Assembly (NCBI GenBank): GCA_015232935.1
Contig: JADFYT010000146.1
Location: 1 to 6,240 of the forward strand
DNA from: Desulfamplus sp.
Lineage (GTDB): Bacteria; Desulfobacterota; Desulfobacteria; Desulfobacterales; Desulfobacteraceae
Direction of reading: 5' to 3'
Length of the DNA: 6,240 nucleotides
The notes under the pieces: model-generated
Told to the model about the DNA's origin: nothing
What the model saw: only the letters and a program-made list of their open reading frames with translations
Database searches by the model: none
Made by a program: the position numbers and the translations under genes
Part shown: piece after piece, positions 1-4,812 of the stretch
Layout of the letters: the number at the start of each line of letters is the position of its first letter
Position numbering within the stretch: the stretch's first letter is position 1

Positions 1-30
1 TCTCTCTTTGACTTCAACTTCATATTTCAT
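1..30 (-). CDS. Possible 5' end of a leftward gene, cut by the window edge
   Basis: An ATG at 30-28 opens a frame reading MKYEVEVKER to the window edge. A second ATG at 23-21 opens another frame reading MKLKSKR. A nine-codon frame starting at 50 ends in a TGA that overlaps this second ATG by 4 bp, so a leader peptide coupled to the second frame is also possible. No clear Shine-Dalgarno sequence favours any of these. The reason to expect a gene here is the good promoter with a Fur-like operator just upstream (65-111), pointing left. The product cannot be identified from so few codons. Confidence 0.25.
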   Translation of the reverse strand, partial: MKYEVEVKER

Positions 31-64
31 ATTTTTTGTTATATCGCATTGAATTCTTTACCGT

Positions 65-83
65 GAAAATGACTATCATTTTT
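65..83. promoter_or_regulatory. Candidate Fur box
   Basis: The 19 bases GAAAATGACTATCATTTTT match the classical Fur consensus GATAATGATAATCATTATC at 14 of 19 positions, including most of the central ATGA...ATCAT core. The site overlaps the last three bases of the TATAAA -10 element at 81-86 and covers the expected transcription start of the leftward promoter. This is where a ferric-uptake repressor would block initiation. Iron-dependent control would suit a magnetosome cluster, but binding is inferred from a consensus made for enterobacterial Fur. Confidence 0.45.
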
Positions 84-111
84 ATATTTGGGGGTGATTA
101 ATACATGTCAA
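81..111 (-). promoter_or_regulatory. Sigma70-like promoter pointing left
   Basis: On the minus strand, a perfect TTGACA (106-111) and a TATAAA (81-86, 5 of 6) are separated by 19 bp, slightly longer than the optimal 17. They lie in the 117-bp gap after the gene ending at 147 and would start transcription near position 75, about 45 nt before the ATG at 30. The overlapping Fur-like operator supports a real regulated promoter. Confidence 0.45.
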
Positions 112-146
112 TCATGCCCGTTTAGCTATGACTACCAATAAGAGTT

Positions 147-515
147 TCAGGCACACTGCTCTTTCATGGTCTTTCCAGGATAAAGTCGTGATTCTCTTTC
201 GTAGATGCTGATATTGATACTGTTTTCAATATCTCCAAGCTCGGAAAAAAGTTTTGACAGCTCCTCATCTTCAAAAATCTCAAGCTCGGGGGAGCGTTCC
301 CTTATCTGGGTAACTCTCTGGCCTATCTCTCTTTGAACCTTAATCTTCTTGTGCTTGAGCTCATGAATGTTGTATGTAAGGGTAATCCCTTTGGTAGAGG
401 ATACTGCCGCACTCCAGAATCTGTCCAGAGCACCAACCACAATGTCACCAAGATGCGTCATTGTATATCTGACACCTTTTTTGTTCTGATCTTCTCTTTC
501 CATGTTTTCTTCCAT
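147..515 (-). CDS. Small charged helical protein directly downstream of mamK
   Basis: This is a 122-residue protein that I do not recognise as a named family. An ATG at 536 would give 129 residues, but the ATG at 515 has a strong AAGGAGG seven bases upstream, so I chose 515. The N-terminus is hydrophilic. Residues about 20-47 form a mildly hydrophobic, possibly amphipathic helix (GDIVVGALDRFW). A basic stretch follows (KHKKIK, 53-58), then an acidic helical region (about 76-97). There is no signal peptide or clear transmembrane segment, so it is probably cytoplasmic and perhaps membrane-peripheral. It starts 38 bp after the mamK stop on the same strand and is probably co-transcribed. The context suggests a MamK-associated or Mad-type magnetosome protein; this is inference. 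The C-terminus ends with a lone Cys-Ala. Confidence 0.8.
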   Translation of the reverse strand: MEENMEREDQNKKGVRYTMTHLGDIVVGALDRFWSAAVSSTKGITLTYNIHELKHKKIKVQREIGQRVTQIRERSPELEIFEDEELSKLFSELGDIENSINISIYERESRLYPGKTMKEQCA

Positions 516-522
516 CTGATGT

Positions 523-529
523 CCTCCTT
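523..529 (-). promoter_or_regulatory. Shine-Dalgarno that sets the start at 515
   Basis: AAGGAGG on the minus strand lies seven bases before the ATG at 515-513. It lies inside the extra codons of the longer alternative starting at 536, which has no comparable site upstream, so it argues for the shorter protein. Confidence 0.7.
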
Positions 530-553
530 GTCTCATTTTTGAGTTGATTCCAC

Positions 554-1609
554 TTACCTCTTTTTAAGCTGATCCCAGTACTCCTCTGGCATATCCTTGC
601 AAAGCATCAAAGCACCGCCTGCACCCGCATAGAGCGGCTCTTCAACCTTGGTTACCTTGCCGTATCCCAAAGTCGCCTTCATATATTTTTCTATCTCTCT
701 TTGCAGACCCACGATCTGGCTTCCTCCACCTGCAAGCACTACATTCTGTTTGAGGCCATCCTGAAACTCGGGGTCAAAATCTGCCACAAGTTTTCTTACC
801 CCCTCCACAATCTCGGGCACAATCGATCGGCACGCAGCCTTTATTTCGTCTGTAACATCACACTGGGTAGGTTTGCCCTTGACAGGCAGTTCAATATAGA
901 TACTTTCGCTCTGGGACGAGAGTATGGAATTCTCCTCCTTGAACCGTTTGACCATGTTCATGGTCAGATTGGCGTCTGTATATTTTTTTCTTATAAGATC
1001 AAGGAACACCCTGTCAATATGGTCTCCTGCCTTGAAGGTTGTAATCTGGTCATCTTCTGTCGGAATTGTCCCGTGCATCCTGCACAAATCCGTAGTTCCG
1101 GCTCCGATATCAATAATAAGGGCATTGGAATAGAGATTCAGCCCATATGCCACAGTAAACGGCTCTGATGCTATAAGTACATCATCAAGAACATTGTCGG
1201 CAATATCAAGAAGATCTTTTTTGTTGTTCTGGGTGGCAAGGGAGGGAGCCCCGATAACACCTCTTAGAATCATCCCTTCAGGCTCATCCCGTGTAACCAC
1301 CTGAACAAGCTGCCTTAGAAGCTCCTTTGCGACACTCTTGGCCTTTTCATACTCATCCTTGTTCCTGTCAGGATCGTCTGAGTGCAAAAGAACGCCTTTG
1401 TCAAAAGGTCTGTACAGATTCAATGCCAGCCTGTTCTTCAATGCCTCATCACCAAAGACGATATCCCTGCCAAGCATCTTCTGGGAAACAGCATCTTTGG
1501 GATACCCCACATAGCTCGAGATATATGTTCTTATTCCGTTATCGCAGACAATGACGCTTCTTGATGTTCCAAGGTCAATGCCGATATTGAGTATTTTATG
1601 GGCTGTCAT
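554..1609 (-). CDS. mamK: MamK-type magnetosome actin-like filament protein
   Basis: This 351-residue protein has the usual MamK length. MamK polymerises with ATP into cytoplasmic filaments that position magnetosome chains. The actin/MreB/Hsp70 ATPase motifs are complete: phosphate 1 GIDLGTSRS (10-18), the MamK-like VGYPKD (34-39), GVIGAP (117-122), SEPF with Glu149, phosphate 2 DIGAGTTD (167-174), and the adenosine motif LAGGGSQI (292-299). Glu149 and Asp167 appear to align with the catalytic Glu143 and Asp161 of Magnetospirillum MamK. The stretch TIPTEDDQITTFKAG (181-195) also resembles MamK more than MreB or ParM. A charged segment at about 76-92 is a few residues longer than my recollection of the alphaproteobacterial protein. 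An AGGAG lies 14 bases before the ATG, rather far. A MamK-like paralogue (Mad28 type) is the main alternative. It is flanked by a coiled-coil gene upstream and a small helical gene downstream. Confidence 0.9.
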   Translation of the reverse strand: MTAHKILNIGIDLGTSRSVIVCDNGIRTYISSYVGYPKDAVSQKMLGRDIVFGDEALKNRLALNLYRPFDKGVLLHSDDPDRNKDEYEKAKSVAKELLRQLVQVVTRDEPEGMILRGVIGAPSLATQNNKKDLLDIADNVLDDVLIASEPFTVAYGLNLYSNALIIDIGAGTTDLCRMHGTIPTEDDQITTFKAGDHIDRVFLDLIRKKYTDANLTMNMVKRFKEENSILSSQSESIYIELPVKGKPTQCDVTDEIKAACRSIVPEIVEGVRKLVADFDPEFQDGLKQNVVLAGGGSQIVGLQREIEKYMKATLGYGKVTKVEEPLYAGAGGALMLCKDMPEEYWDQLKKR

Positions 1610-1755
1610 CTTTTTATAGAATTCTCCTGTATGATTTGTTTAACATGGCTCAGTATTGATACGTTGCCTGTGAATCCCCTGTTTTTAATACATAAGAGTT
1701 TGTTTGAATAATGACAGAACCCTACCCTGAGGGCAAGATTTTGAATTAATTTTTC

Positions 1756-2298
1756 TTAGTCTCTTAACGCCCTGTTTTCATTTACAATTGCCAGCAACAA
1801 TGAGCTTTTGTGCTGCGTCAGTATCGGCTTTGGTTTAACCACATTAACAGGAGAGGAGACTTTCACACCATTTTTTTCTATTGAGGCAAGCTGTTTCTCA
1901 ATCTGGAGTATTTTCTCTTCAAGCGATCTTATCTTTTCATCATGAAGGCTCTTTTCACGCAGAATGATCTCCTGATCTCGCAGAATACTCTCCTGAAACT
2001 GCTTTTCCCGCAACAGTTTATCCTCTACAGCCTTCTGCTGCAACTCCTTCTCACGAATAGCTCTTGCCTTTCTCTGTTTTAAATAGACAAATGGTTTTGC
2101 AACAACACTAACTGCCGGAGAAGTTATCTTTTTAACACCAGAAATCACAGCACAGCCGCTTCGCTTGACATAGCTTATCGAAATCCTGCCAGCATACTCA
2201 ACCGTTGCCGCACTGTATTTTCCTGTTGTCGCAAGAGAGCCCATTAACTCACCTTTTTTTGCCGCTGTAAGGTATTCTATATTACTCAAAATCGACAT
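1756..2298 (-). CDS. Coiled-coil protein upstream of mamK
   Basis: This protein has 180 residues from the ATG at 2298, or 162 from the ATG at 2244. The second start is better supported by an AGGTGA four bases upstream and a promoter-like pair just before it; the first has no visible Shine-Dalgarno. Residues about 48-72 are moderately hydrophobic with scattered lysines, so membrane association is possible but no clear transmembrane helix is seen. Residues about 74-142 form a long, highly charged coiled coil rich in Glu, Lys, Gln and Leu, with REK recurring at 82, 97 and 114 and a regular heptad near 126-142. The tail (150-180) has PKP and a short hydrophobic patch. No family is recognised. It ends 146 bp before mamK on the same strand. 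Coiled-coil Mad proteins are known near mamK in deltaproteobacterial and Nitrospirota clusters, so a filament-positioning role is a reasonable guess. Confidence 0.8.
   Translation of the reverse strand: MSILSNIEYLTAAKKGELMGSLATTGKYSAATVEYAGRISISYVKRSGCAVISGVKKITSPAVSVVAKPFVYLKQRKARAIREKELQQKAVEDKLLREKQFQESILRDQEIILREKSLHDEKIRSLEEKILQIEKQLASIEKNGVKVSSPVNVVKPKPILTQHKSSLLLAIVNENRALRD
2249..2254 (-). promoter_or_regulatory. Shine-Dalgarno favouring an internal start at 2244
   Basis: AGGTGA on the minus strand sits four bases before the in-frame ATG at 2244-2242 of the coiled-coil gene. This matches the 3' half of the consensus AAGGAGGTGA at suitable spacing. The upstream ATG at 2298 lacks any such site, so the protein may be 18 residues shorter than the longest frame. 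Confidence 0.4.
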
Positions 2299-2309
2299 CT
2301 ATCAGTCAA
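2281..2309 (-). promoter_or_regulatory. Weak promoter candidate for the coiled-coil gene and mamK
   Basis: Minus-strand TTGACT (2304-2309) and AGTAAT (2281-2286) are exactly 17 bp apart. The -10 matches at only 4 of 6 positions. If real, transcription would start near 2275, within the longer version of the frame, and the gene would then have to use the ATG at 2244. A nearby TTGACA (2316-2321) has no partner at the right distance. Confidence 0.25.
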
Positions 2310-2325
2310 GAACCTTGTCAACACT

Positions 2326-2411
2326 GTCAGAATCAGGATATTCAGGATTAAAGGATTTACAGAATACAAATCCTTATTGATCCTGTAAATCCTGGCTATC
2401 CTGATTCAGAC
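2326..2411. repeat. 86-bp imperfect palindrome (ATCAGGAT / ATCCTGAT type)
   Basis: The left arm starts GTCAGAATCAGGATA (2326-2340) and the right arm ends TATCCTGATTCAGAC (2397-2411), complementary at 14 of 15 positions. Further inward, CAGGATT (2343-2349) pairs with AATCCTG (2388-2394) and TTTACAG (2356-2362) pairs with CTGTAAA (2383-2389), in partly competing registers because of an 8-base insertion AAAGGATT in the left arm. An inner AAGGATTT/AAATCCTT pair (2351-2358/2368-2375) is perfect. Tracts such as ATCCTGTAAATCCTG recur between genes in many genomes of sulfate reducers and relatives, so this is probably a dispersed intergenic palindrome. It could fold in RNA from either strand. No second copy is present in the window. 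Confidence 0.7.
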
Positions 2412-2491
2412 AAATATATTCAGCACTATCCGCACCCGAATCATAAAAACAAGAGTTCATTTTCACAGAAGATGTTGGACAAACAATTGGC

Positions 2492-2519
2492 TTGACTCCA
2501 ATCATGGCTCTACTATAAA
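2492..2519 (+). promoter_or_regulatory. Sigma70-like promoter for the ferredoxin gene
   Basis: TTGACT (2492-2497, 5 of 6) and TATAAA (2514-2519, 5 of 6) are separated by 16 bp. The predicted start near 2526 leaves a leader of about 120 nt before the ATG at 2645. No other gene is on this strand, so the ferredoxin needs its own promoter, and this is the best pair in the gap. The leader itself (2520-2644) shows no riboswitch or strong hairpin that I can recognise. Confidence 0.5.
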
Positions 2520-2644
2520 GTTTGCAGGTGGCAAGGTATAGGATTATTTACCACTACAATGCATTTCAAGTTTTATAATTCGGGGTGGCCAGAAATGACC
2601 ATGACCGTTTATTTTAAATTCAACCAGACAGGTAAAAAAGGCTC

Positions 2645-3049
2645 ATGGCCTATCAAACTAACAACAACTGTATTGGCTGCGGCACATGTGCCAAAAAGTG
2701 TCCTGAAAATGCAATCGAAGGCACAATCAAGGTTCGTTTTGAAATTGACGAATTCATGTGTACAGAGTGTGGAACCTGCTTTAGCACCTGCAAAATGGGT
2801 GCGATTACAGATCCGGCTGGAAACACGTCGCCCAAAAAGAGCAAAAAACAGAGCGAATCAAAATCCAGAATTGACCCTGAAATATGTGCCGGCTGCAAAA
2901 ACTGCTTTATCAACTGCCCTATGGATGCAATAACCATCGTAAAACAAGGTTTTTTCGCACCGCCCTACTGCCGCATAAATAAGGGTCTGTGCTCAGGGTG
3001 CGGCACATGTGCTAAAAACTGCATAACAGGTGCTGTTGTTGTTGAGTAA
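2645..3049 (+). CDS. Four-cluster [4Fe-4S] ferredoxin-like protein
   Basis: This 134-residue soluble electron carrier has four complete CxxCxxCxxxC motifs: 9-19 (CIGCGTCAKKC, then Pro), 39-49 (CTECGTCFSTC), 81-91 (CAGCKNCFINC, then Pro) and 116-126 (CSGCGTCAKNC). Sixteen ligands predict four [4Fe-4S] clusters; Cys109 is an extra cysteine. The protein looks like two bacterial 2[4Fe-4S] ferredoxin units joined by a Lys/Ser-rich linker (about 60-75), most simply a tandem duplication. There is no signal peptide or membrane segment. An in-frame TAA lies four codons upstream, so the ATG at 2645 is the only start despite a weak ribosome site (AAAAGG three bases away). It is the only plus-strand gene here and is convergent with hicB. 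Ferredoxin-like genes occur among the mad genes of magnetotactic bacteria, so a role in iron redox during magnetite or greigite formation is plausible but inferred. The partner is unknown. Confidence 0.9.
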   Translation: MAYQTNNNCIGCGTCAKKCPENAIEGTIKVRFEIDEFMCTECGTCFSTCKMGAITDPAGNTSPKKSKKQSESKSRIDPEICAGCKNCFINCPMDAITIVKQGFFAPPYCRINKGLCSGCGTCAKNCITGAVVVE

Positions 3050-3080
3050 ACAACATGTTCCCGCGTTGAGTAAAACCATC

Positions 3081-3099
3081 TTTCTGTCTGAAACAGAAA
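3081..3099. terminator. Possible weak bidirectional terminator hairpin
   Basis: TTTCTGT (3081-3087) and ACAGAAA (3093-3099) form a perfect 7-bp stem with a 5-base loop. It lies in the 88-bp gap between the convergent ferredoxin and hicB stops. The stem is AT-rich. There is no U-tract on the plus strand and only a broken TTTT a few bases later on the minus strand, so it is not a canonical rho-independent terminator. A second 7-bp stem (3037-3043/3049-3055) overlaps the ferredoxin stop codon. The position supports termination more than the sequence does. Confidence 0.3.
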
Positions 3100-3137
3100 C
3101 GTTACCATAAAAGAAGCAAAATAGAGCTGTCATAGCA

Positions 3138-3350
3138 TCAGGCATACATCAATTTCCCTTTTGGTTCGGGGATATATCTGTTCAGGGCTTTTGCAGTACC
3201 TATCCATTCATTAATTATAACTTCAACATTTTGCAAAGCTTCCTGATATGTTGTTCCATCAGCCATACAGCCCGCTAATTCAGGAACTTCAGCAATATAC
3301 GCATCATCTTCCTCACTCCAATATAAAATAATTTCATATTTTGGTTGCAT
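3138..3350 (-). CDS. hicB: HicB-family antitoxin
   Basis: This 70-residue HicB is the short form: only the degenerate RNase H-like toxin-binding domain, without the C-terminal DNA-binding domain of longer HicB proteins. Family features include YEIILYWSEEDDAYIAEVPE (about 5-24), the LAGCMADGTTYQEAL segment typical of HicB (25-39), and a helix ending in WIGTAKALNRYIPEP. It neutralises the HicA mRNA interferase by binding it. The ATG lies 8 bp after the hicA stop with AAAGG just upstream, the usual toxin-first arrangement that implies translational linkage. With no DNA-binding domain, autoregulation may be weak or need another regulator. The gene ends convergently with the ferredoxin gene. Confidence 0.9.
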   Translation of the reverse strand: MQPKYEIILYWSEEDDAYIAEVPELAGCMADGTTYQEALQNVEVIINEWIGTAKALNRYIPEPKGKLMYA

Positions 3351-3358
3351 TATTCCTT

Positions 3359-3604
3359 TTATCCTATTTTATATTTAAGCAAAATATTTCTGACCTGCTT
3401 GACCTGATACACTTTAGATTTGCCGTTCTTTGGTTGAAGATTTATAATTTCCGCAATATCATTGCGTGTAAATATGTGGTGATCGCCTTTTATACGTTTC
3501 TCAAACCCGAAATGAATCAGAATATTGCATAACTCAGAAAAAGGCAGATTTGCATCTGATTGTCCTCTAAATAGTTTTTCTAAAATTCTTTCAATCTTAC
3601 CCAT
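3359..3604 (-). CDS. hicA: HicA-family mRNA interferase toxin
   Basis: This 81-residue HicA toxin is a ribosome-independent mRNA interferase with a double-stranded-RNA-binding-like fold. The family pattern is clear: FRGQSDANLPFSEL (12-25), then FGFEKRIKGDHHIFTR (32-47) containing the catalytic histidine of the G-x-H-H-x-F motif, then INLQP, and a C-terminal YQVKQVRNILLKYK. Asp replaces the usual Ser of GSHH, next to the active His; this may be neutral. The frame is intact. It starts 20 bp after the small membrane-protein gene and is followed 8 bp later by hicB. The Shine-Dalgarno is weak, which suits a low-expression toxin. The hicAB stretch looks more AT-rich than mamK or the transporter gene, consistent with separate acquisition. 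Confidence 0.9.
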   Translation of the reverse strand: MGKIERILEKLFRGQSDANLPFSELCNILIHFGFEKRIKGDHHIFTRNDIAEIINLQPKNGKSKVYQVKQVRNILLKYKIG

Positions 3605-3624
3605 TTAGCATCAGCACTTTACAT

Positions 3625-3885
3625 TCATTTTTCATCACTTACAAAAATCCTGTAGTGATAGCCGCAGGAGGGGCAATAGCTTATGGTCTGTTTAGCAGTG
3701 TACTGATAGACTCCAAGCAGCAGCAGGGGGACTCCGAGCACAGGACCCCCAATAAAAAGAATGCATACCGCCCCGCTTGCCATGAATATGCCAGGCCAGC
3801 TTCCGTTGTACTTTTTAACCGTAAGAATATCCATCCTCTCACCGCACTGGCGGCACTCAATAAATTTCTTGGCTGTAACAGTCAT
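3625..3885 (-). CDS. Small membrane protein with split CxxC (zinc-ribbon-like) pairs
   Basis: This 86-residue protein has no recognised named family. CRQC (11-14) near the N-terminus and CPSC (71-74) near the C-terminus could together bind one metal ion as a zinc ribbon. They are separated by a hydrophobic, Gly-rich region (about 31-60) long enough for one or two short membrane segments. If it is a hairpin, both CxxC pairs end on the same side and can meet. GAGG lies seven bases before the ATG at 3885. It is followed 20 bp later by hicA, so these genes may share a transcript; that may be accidental. A candidate promoter (3946-3975) and leader hairpin (3908-3939) lie upstream. Zinc binding, iron binding or a redox-active thiol role are all possible; none is shown. 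Confidence 0.75.
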   Translation of the reverse strand: MTVTAKKFIECRQCGERMDILTVKKYNGSWPGIFMASGAVCILFIGGPVLGVPLLLLGVYQYTAKQTISYCPSCGYHYRIFVSDEK

Positions 3886-3907
3886 TGTATAACCTCGTTC
3901 GTTTATC

Positions 3908-3939
3908 CTTCAGGGGATGATTGTCATAACACCCCTAAG
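3908..3939. repeat. Inverted repeat in the leader of the small membrane-protein gene
   Basis: AGGGG (3912-3916) pairs with CCCCT (3932-3936), extended by CTT (3908-3910) and AAG (3937-3939) around one bulged base, with a 15-base loop. The loop contains ATGATTGTCAT (3917-3927), itself partly palindromic and 10 of 11 matched to the core of the Fur consensus. The minus-strand RNA would begin with this hairpin if the candidate promoter just upstream is used. It has no following U-tract, so it is not an intrinsic terminator. It may be an operator or a 5' RNA structure. Confidence 0.4.
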
Positions 3940-3945
3940 GGCATG

Positions 3946-3975
3946 ATTATTACATACATGCACTCATTCTGTTCA
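3946..3975 (-). promoter_or_regulatory. Candidate extended -10 promoter for the membrane protein and hicAB unit
   Basis: On the minus strand, TGTAATAAT (3946-3954) reads as an extended -10 (TGn plus AATAAT, 5 of 6). TGAACA (3970-3975, 4 of 6) lies 18 bp upstream as a possible -35. Transcription would start near 3939, giving a leader of about 54 nt before the ATG at 3885. This lies in the 101-bp gap after the Gly-rich gene ending at 3987. Confidence 0.3.
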
Positions 3976-3986
3976 GACAATGGGGT

Positions 3987-4343
3987 CTATTGAGAGTTCA
4001 GGTTCTTTTTTTTCTTGATTCTGTTAAGTCCCCAACTGAGTCCAGCGGCACCGCCCACAACGCCCGCTATTTTGGTTACAACACCAGCGACCACAACCTC
4101 TGCCGCACTTGCCGCGACTGCTATTACAGCCACACCACCTAAAAGTCCGATGCCGCCACCAATCAGAACCTTGCTGCCAACCTGCATCACATCGGTAAAA
4201 CCTACCTTTTTTTCATCCCAGACGCTCTCGCCATAGTCATATTGATCATAAGAGATATCACTGGAACGCGTTTTTTTCAGATACTCTCTTTTGGAATATA
4301 TATCTTTTTTTCGATCTTCGTAACTGCTGAAACTCTCAACCAT
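3987..4343 (-). CDS. Small Gly/Ala-rich membrane protein, possible magnetosome membrane protein
   Basis: This 118-residue protein has no recognised family. Residues 1-52 are charged, Tyr-rich and probably cytoplasmic. Residues about 55-106 are almost entirely Gly, Ala, Val, Ile and Leu, in two hydrophobic stretches (about 58-80 and 83-104), fitting a tight membrane hairpin with glycine-zipper contacts. The tail is basic (RIKKKK, 108-113). The ATG at 4343 overlaps the end of the preceding gene by 8 bp and has GGAGG eight bases upstream (4352-4356), so the two genes are probably translationally coupled. The layout recalls the small Gly/Leu-rich proteins of magnetosome membranes (MamC, MamD, Mms6 types) by composition only; I see no convincing sequence similarity. 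Low complexity makes homology calls unsafe. Confidence 0.75.
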   Translation of the reverse strand: MVESFSSYEDRKKDIYSKREYLKKTRSSDISYDQYDYGESVWDEKKVGFTDVMQVGSKVLIGGGIGLLGGVAVIAVAASAAEVVVAGVVTKIAGVVGGAAGLSWGLNRIKKKKNLNSQ

Positions 4344-4782
4344 TTAAGTTACCTCCGGTTACATTCAAAGGGAAGTAAAGATGCCTTCTCTTTTTACTGT
4401 TTTTTTTCCTGTTATCTGTCTCAAGAGATTTGCCGGTCTCTTTTTTTGTTTTTCTGAAAATGTTGATCCCCGCCCCCGCGACTGAACCTCCTGCTCCGGC
4501 ACTCATCTTGACTGCCGCCACATGCCCGAAAAGAGCCTTGAGAGCCACAGAAGGTATTACAGCCATGCTTCCGCAGGCGGCTATCAGCCCCACTCCTGCC
4601 CCCACTGCCGCGGTCTTTCCATAATGGGCTATCGTGGATGGCCTGTAATGGGCACACTCCACATTGCCATGGGCAGACGAACTATCATGACGGATTTTTG
4701 CCATATTCCTGAAATGCAACCTGCACAACTCAGGACTGTATCCCTTTAATTCGCATGTATCGCATCTTGATTTTGCATTCAT
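4336..4782 (-). CDS. Cys-motif protein with Gly/Ala-rich membrane segment and basic tail
   Basis: This 148-residue protein has no recognised family. The N-terminal 50 residues contain Cys7, Cys10, Cys20 and Cys43 plus several His (23, 32, 38, 45), starting CDTCELKGYSPELCRLH. This suggests a metal site, perhaps zinc or iron, or a small Fe-S or thiol site. Residues about 57-108 are rich in Gly, Ala and Val with two hydrophobic stretches (about 58-81 and 88-108) and resemble a membrane hairpin. The tail is strongly basic (KKNSKKRR, about 124-131). AAGGAG lies nine bases before the ATG at 4782. Its stop overlaps the next gene by 8 bp; both products share the order hydrophilic head, Gly-rich hairpin, basic tail. 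A 9-bp inverted repeat lies 31 bp upstream. A magnetosome membrane role is inferred from context. Confidence 0.75.
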   Translation of the reverse strand: MNAKSRCDTCELKGYSPELCRLHFRNMAKIRHDSSSAHGNVECAHYRPSTIAHYGKTAAVGAGVGLIAACGSMAVIPSVALKALFGHVAAVKMSAGAGGSVAGAGINIFRKTKKETGKSLETDNRKKNSKKRRHLYFPLNVTGGNLNG

Positions 4783-4812
4783 AATTCACAACTCCTTGAC
4801 AATATATTTATG

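Noticed and set aside
112..120. GGGCATGATT shared by 111-120 (minus) and 3939-3948 (plus)
   Set aside because: A 10-base match in opposite orientations is within chance for a 6.2-kb window and the flanks differ.
701..1168. Plus-strand open frame of 155 codons opposite mamK
   Set aside because: It lies entirely antisense to a well-supported actin gene, has no recognisable motifs and no promoter or ribosome site; it is a shadow frame.
1722..1735. CCCTGAGGG palindrome between the coiled-coil gene and mamK as a terminator
   Set aside because: The stem is only four base pairs and no U-tract follows on the minus strand, so I do not call a transcript break before mamK.
2559..2933. Plus-strand frame of 124 codons overlapping the ferredoxin start
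   Set aside because: Most of it is the ferredoxin gene read in another frame. The ferredoxin frame explains the Cys codon pattern fully.
3041..3074. Direct repeat GTTGAGTAAA at 3041-3050 and 3065-3074
   Set aside because: Ten bases repeated once is expected by chance at this scale; no third copy suggests CRISPR or iterons.
4421..4657. Minus-strand 78-codon frame inside the 148-residue gene
   Set aside because: It overlaps the better frame, which has a good Shine-Dalgarno and is coupled to the next gene; this frame has neither.
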